Of a DNA stretch of 64,000 nucleotides, positions 62,668 through 64,000 are shown piece after piece (the stretch's first letter is position 1; every line of letters starts with the position of its first letter). The DNA lies in the NCBI GenBank assembly GCA_035499555.1, contig DATJYO010000076.1:1-64000 (forward strand), written 5' to 3'. Below the pieces are notes generated by a model that did not search any database, was not told the DNA's origin, and saw only the letters and a program-made list of their open reading frames with translations. The position numbers and the translations under genes are program-made. This stretch comes from Bog-159 sp035499555. Its GTDB lineage: Bacteria > Acidobacteriota > Terriglobia > Bryobacterales > Bryobacteraceae.

Positions 62668-63704
62668 GCAAGGGCTGGTGGTATGCCGCGGCCGTCGTGC
62701 CCTGCCTGCTGTTGCTCCCTTCGGCTTCCAGCGTGTACTACCGGTCGACCGCCGGCGAAGGCTGCGCCCGCTGCCACGAAATTCGCGACAACTGGAACCT
62801 CTGGCGGGAATCCACGCACCGCAATGTGCCCTGCGAAGGCTGCCACGGCAGCTCGATGGCGGACAATTCGCGACGGCTGATCGAGCACGTCTCCGGCACC
62901 GTGCCCGAGCAGATCCGCATCCGGGGCCTGGACAACTACGCCATGCTGGCGCGCTGCCAGGCGTGCCACCGCCAGGAGTTCGCGGATTGGCAGGCGGGTC
63001 CGCACGGCGCGTCCTTTGCCCGGTTCTTCCTGGATGCCAAGCAGAATCGCCAGCGGTTGCTGATGGACGATTGCCTCCGCTGCCACGGCATGAACTATGA
63101 AGGCAGCATTCGCGACCTGGTGACGCCCATCGATACCAAGGGGCCGTGGCGCTTTACCGACGGGCGCTATGGCGCCTTGCCGGCGATCCCGTGCCTGGCC
63201 TGCCACCAGATGCACCGGCGCGGCACGCCCCGCGCCCGGCAGCCGGAGCGCATGGCGCGCTCCTCGGCGCACGAGCCGGTTTACGTTCCGTCGCTGGCGC
63301 TGTTCGACCGGCGCGGCATGGATCACGTGGCGGACGCGAACCTGGCGCTGCCGCGGATTCTGGATGGCGCGCGGCCCGTGCGCATGAGTCCGGACGTACG
63401 CCAGGGGTTGTGCTACCAGTGTCACGCCCCGCTGGCCACCCGCCAGGCGGAATCCGGCGACGACCGTACCGGACTCGGCATTCACGAAGGCATCAGTTGC
63501 CTGGCCTGCCATGAAAAGCACGGACAGCAGACCCGAGCCTCCTGCGCCAATTGCCATCCGCGCCTTTCCAATTGCGGGCTGGACGTGGAGAAGATGGATA
63601 CCACTTTCCTGTCGCCCAAAAGCGCGCACAACATCCACTCGGCGAAATGCGTGGACTGCCACACCAAAGGCGTGCCGAAGAAAAAACTCGCGGCGGCGAT
63701 GTGA
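62664..63704 (+). CDS. Nine-haem cytochrome c
   Basis: This is an exported or membrane-anchored protein of 346 residues (hydrophobic WYAAAVVPCLLLLPSAS at the N-terminus) with nine CxxCH haem sites: CARCH, CEGCH, CQACH, CLRCH, CLACH, CYQCH, CLACH, CANCH and CVDCH. The start ATG 62664 overlaps the GMC stop by 4 nt. In typical gluconate 2-dehydrogenases the third subunit is a tri-haem cytochrome; here its position is taken by a nine-haem protein that probably accepts electrons from the FAD subunit. The electron sink is unknown. Confidence 0.9.
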   Translation: MSKGWWYAAAVVPCLLLLPSASSVYYRSTAGEGCARCHEIRDNWNLWRESTHRNVPCEGCHGSSMADNSRRLIEHVSGTVPEQIRIRGLDNYAMLARCQACHRQEFADWQAGPHGASFARFFLDAKQNRQRLLMDDCLRCHGMNYEGSIRDLVTPIDTKGPWRFTDGRYGALPAIPCLACHQMHRRGTPRARQPERMARSSAHEPVYVPSLALFDRRGMDHVADANLALPRILDGARPVRMSPDVRQGLCYQCHAPLATRQAESGDDRTGLGIHEGISCLACHEKHGQQTRASCANCHPRLSNCGLDVEKMDTTFLSPKSAHNIHSAKCVDCHTKGVPKKKLAAAM

Positions 63705-63718
63705 CGTAAGTGCCGGGG

Positions 63719-64000
63719 TTAATCTCCGTAAGCGGCATTCAGCATGACGGCCAGCCGCACACCGCCTTTATACAATTGCATCCGCACCGTATCGAGTGCG
63801 CCGGCGCCGTACGAACGCGGACCGTTCACCTTCACCTCGCGCAGACTTGCCGGGGCTTCCGTCGCGCAATTGCGCGGCTGCACCTCGATGAATTGCGGAA
63901 TCACCGGCAACTTCGGCCGCGCCTTGCCGTACACCTGCGATTTGGCGATGCGGAACGACTCGCCGGCGATCCGCTCGATGCTGCCGTAATCCTGCCAGCG
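63719..64000 (-). CDS. S1/P1-like nuclease, C-terminal part (5' end outside window)
   Basis: This frame is open from the window edge (94 codons) to a TAA at 63719-63721. The segment IERIAGESFRIAKSQVYGKA and the C-terminus ALDTVRMQLYKGGVRLAVML with the following NAAYGD resemble the end of S1/P1 nucleases, zinc-dependent secreted enzymes that cleave single-stranded nucleic acids. The zinc-ligand region lies outside the window. It converges on the nine-haem cytochrome gene. Confidence 0.5.
   Translation of the reverse strand, partial: RWQDYGSIERIAGESFRIAKSQVYGKARPKLPVIPQFIEVQPRNCATEAPASLREVKVNGPRSYGAGALDTVRMQLYKGGVRLAVMLNAAYGD

Overview
The window is 64 kb of GC-rich, densely packed chromosomal DNA, most likely from an Acidobacteriota of the Solibacter/Bryobacterales type. 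This rests on gene content, not on a marker-gene search. The supporting content is two PadR-plus-orphan-duplicated-permease (ADOP) cassettes, a small di-haem cytochrome of the reaction-centre-subunit type, a zinc-ribbon Ser/Thr kinase with TPRs, and a GloVer-repeat protein remnant. I see no phage, IS element, CRISPR array or rRNA. There is one tRNA gene (tRNA-Ser GGA).

Layout. 1-2.8 kb (+): tail of a PfkB sugar kinase, a GT-C-type membrane glycosyltransferase and dapF, overlapping head to tail. 2.8-8.2 kb (-): di-haem cytochrome c, a large secreted metzincin-like protein, a peroxiredoxin and a GNAT acetyltransferase. 8.3-9.5 kb (+): an M50 site-2-type protease with CBS domains. 9.5-12.8 kb (-): a NarL-type histidine kinase, its response regulator and a receiver-only protein. 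13.0-22.4 kb: two convergent PadR/ADOP cassettes flanking phosphate genes (DUF47, Pit, PhoU). 22.5-25.9 kb: divergent TPR protein and Ser/Thr kinase. 25.9-27.8 kb (-): quinoprotein-like beta-propeller with a small coupled gene. 27.8-35.6 kb (+): priA, deoB, tpiA, aldo/keto reductase, rpsA, AAA NTPase. 35.7-37.9 kb (-): VapC-type toxin and antitoxin, galE, VOC protein. 37.9-41.4 kb: secreted protein of unknown role, M61 peptidase and a decayed hicBA locus. 41.5-45.5 kb (+): translationally coupled acyl-CoA catabolism operon (carboxyltransferase, AtuA, AtuA-like, enoyl-CoA hydratase). 45.6-49.6 kb: smc, a chimeric debris segment and tRNA-Ser. 49.7-54.1 kb (-): RND efflux pump and adaptor. 54.2-57.0 kb (+): GH39-like and glucoamylase-like enzymes. 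57.0-59.2 kb: HTH/periplasmic-binding-like regulator divergent from a MoeB/ThiF-like enzyme. 59.2-60.5 kb: CheW-like and unknown proteins. 60.6-63.7 kb (+): gluconate-2-dehydrogenase-like gamma subunit, GMC oxidoreductase and nine-haem cytochrome c. The window ends in the C-terminus of an S1/P1-like nuclease.

Functional themes are envelope and secreted hydrolysis, periplasmic electron transfer (cytochromes, GMC dehydrogenase, quinoprotein), phosphate uptake, acyl-CoA catabolism and core replication, translation and segregation genes. The most unusual points are a DapF in which both catalytic cysteines are serine, the dehydrogenase module with a nine-haem cytochrome, operator-like repeats at both PadR genes, a wrecked hicBA pair, and a patch copied from the end of smc fused to a GloVer-protein remnant.
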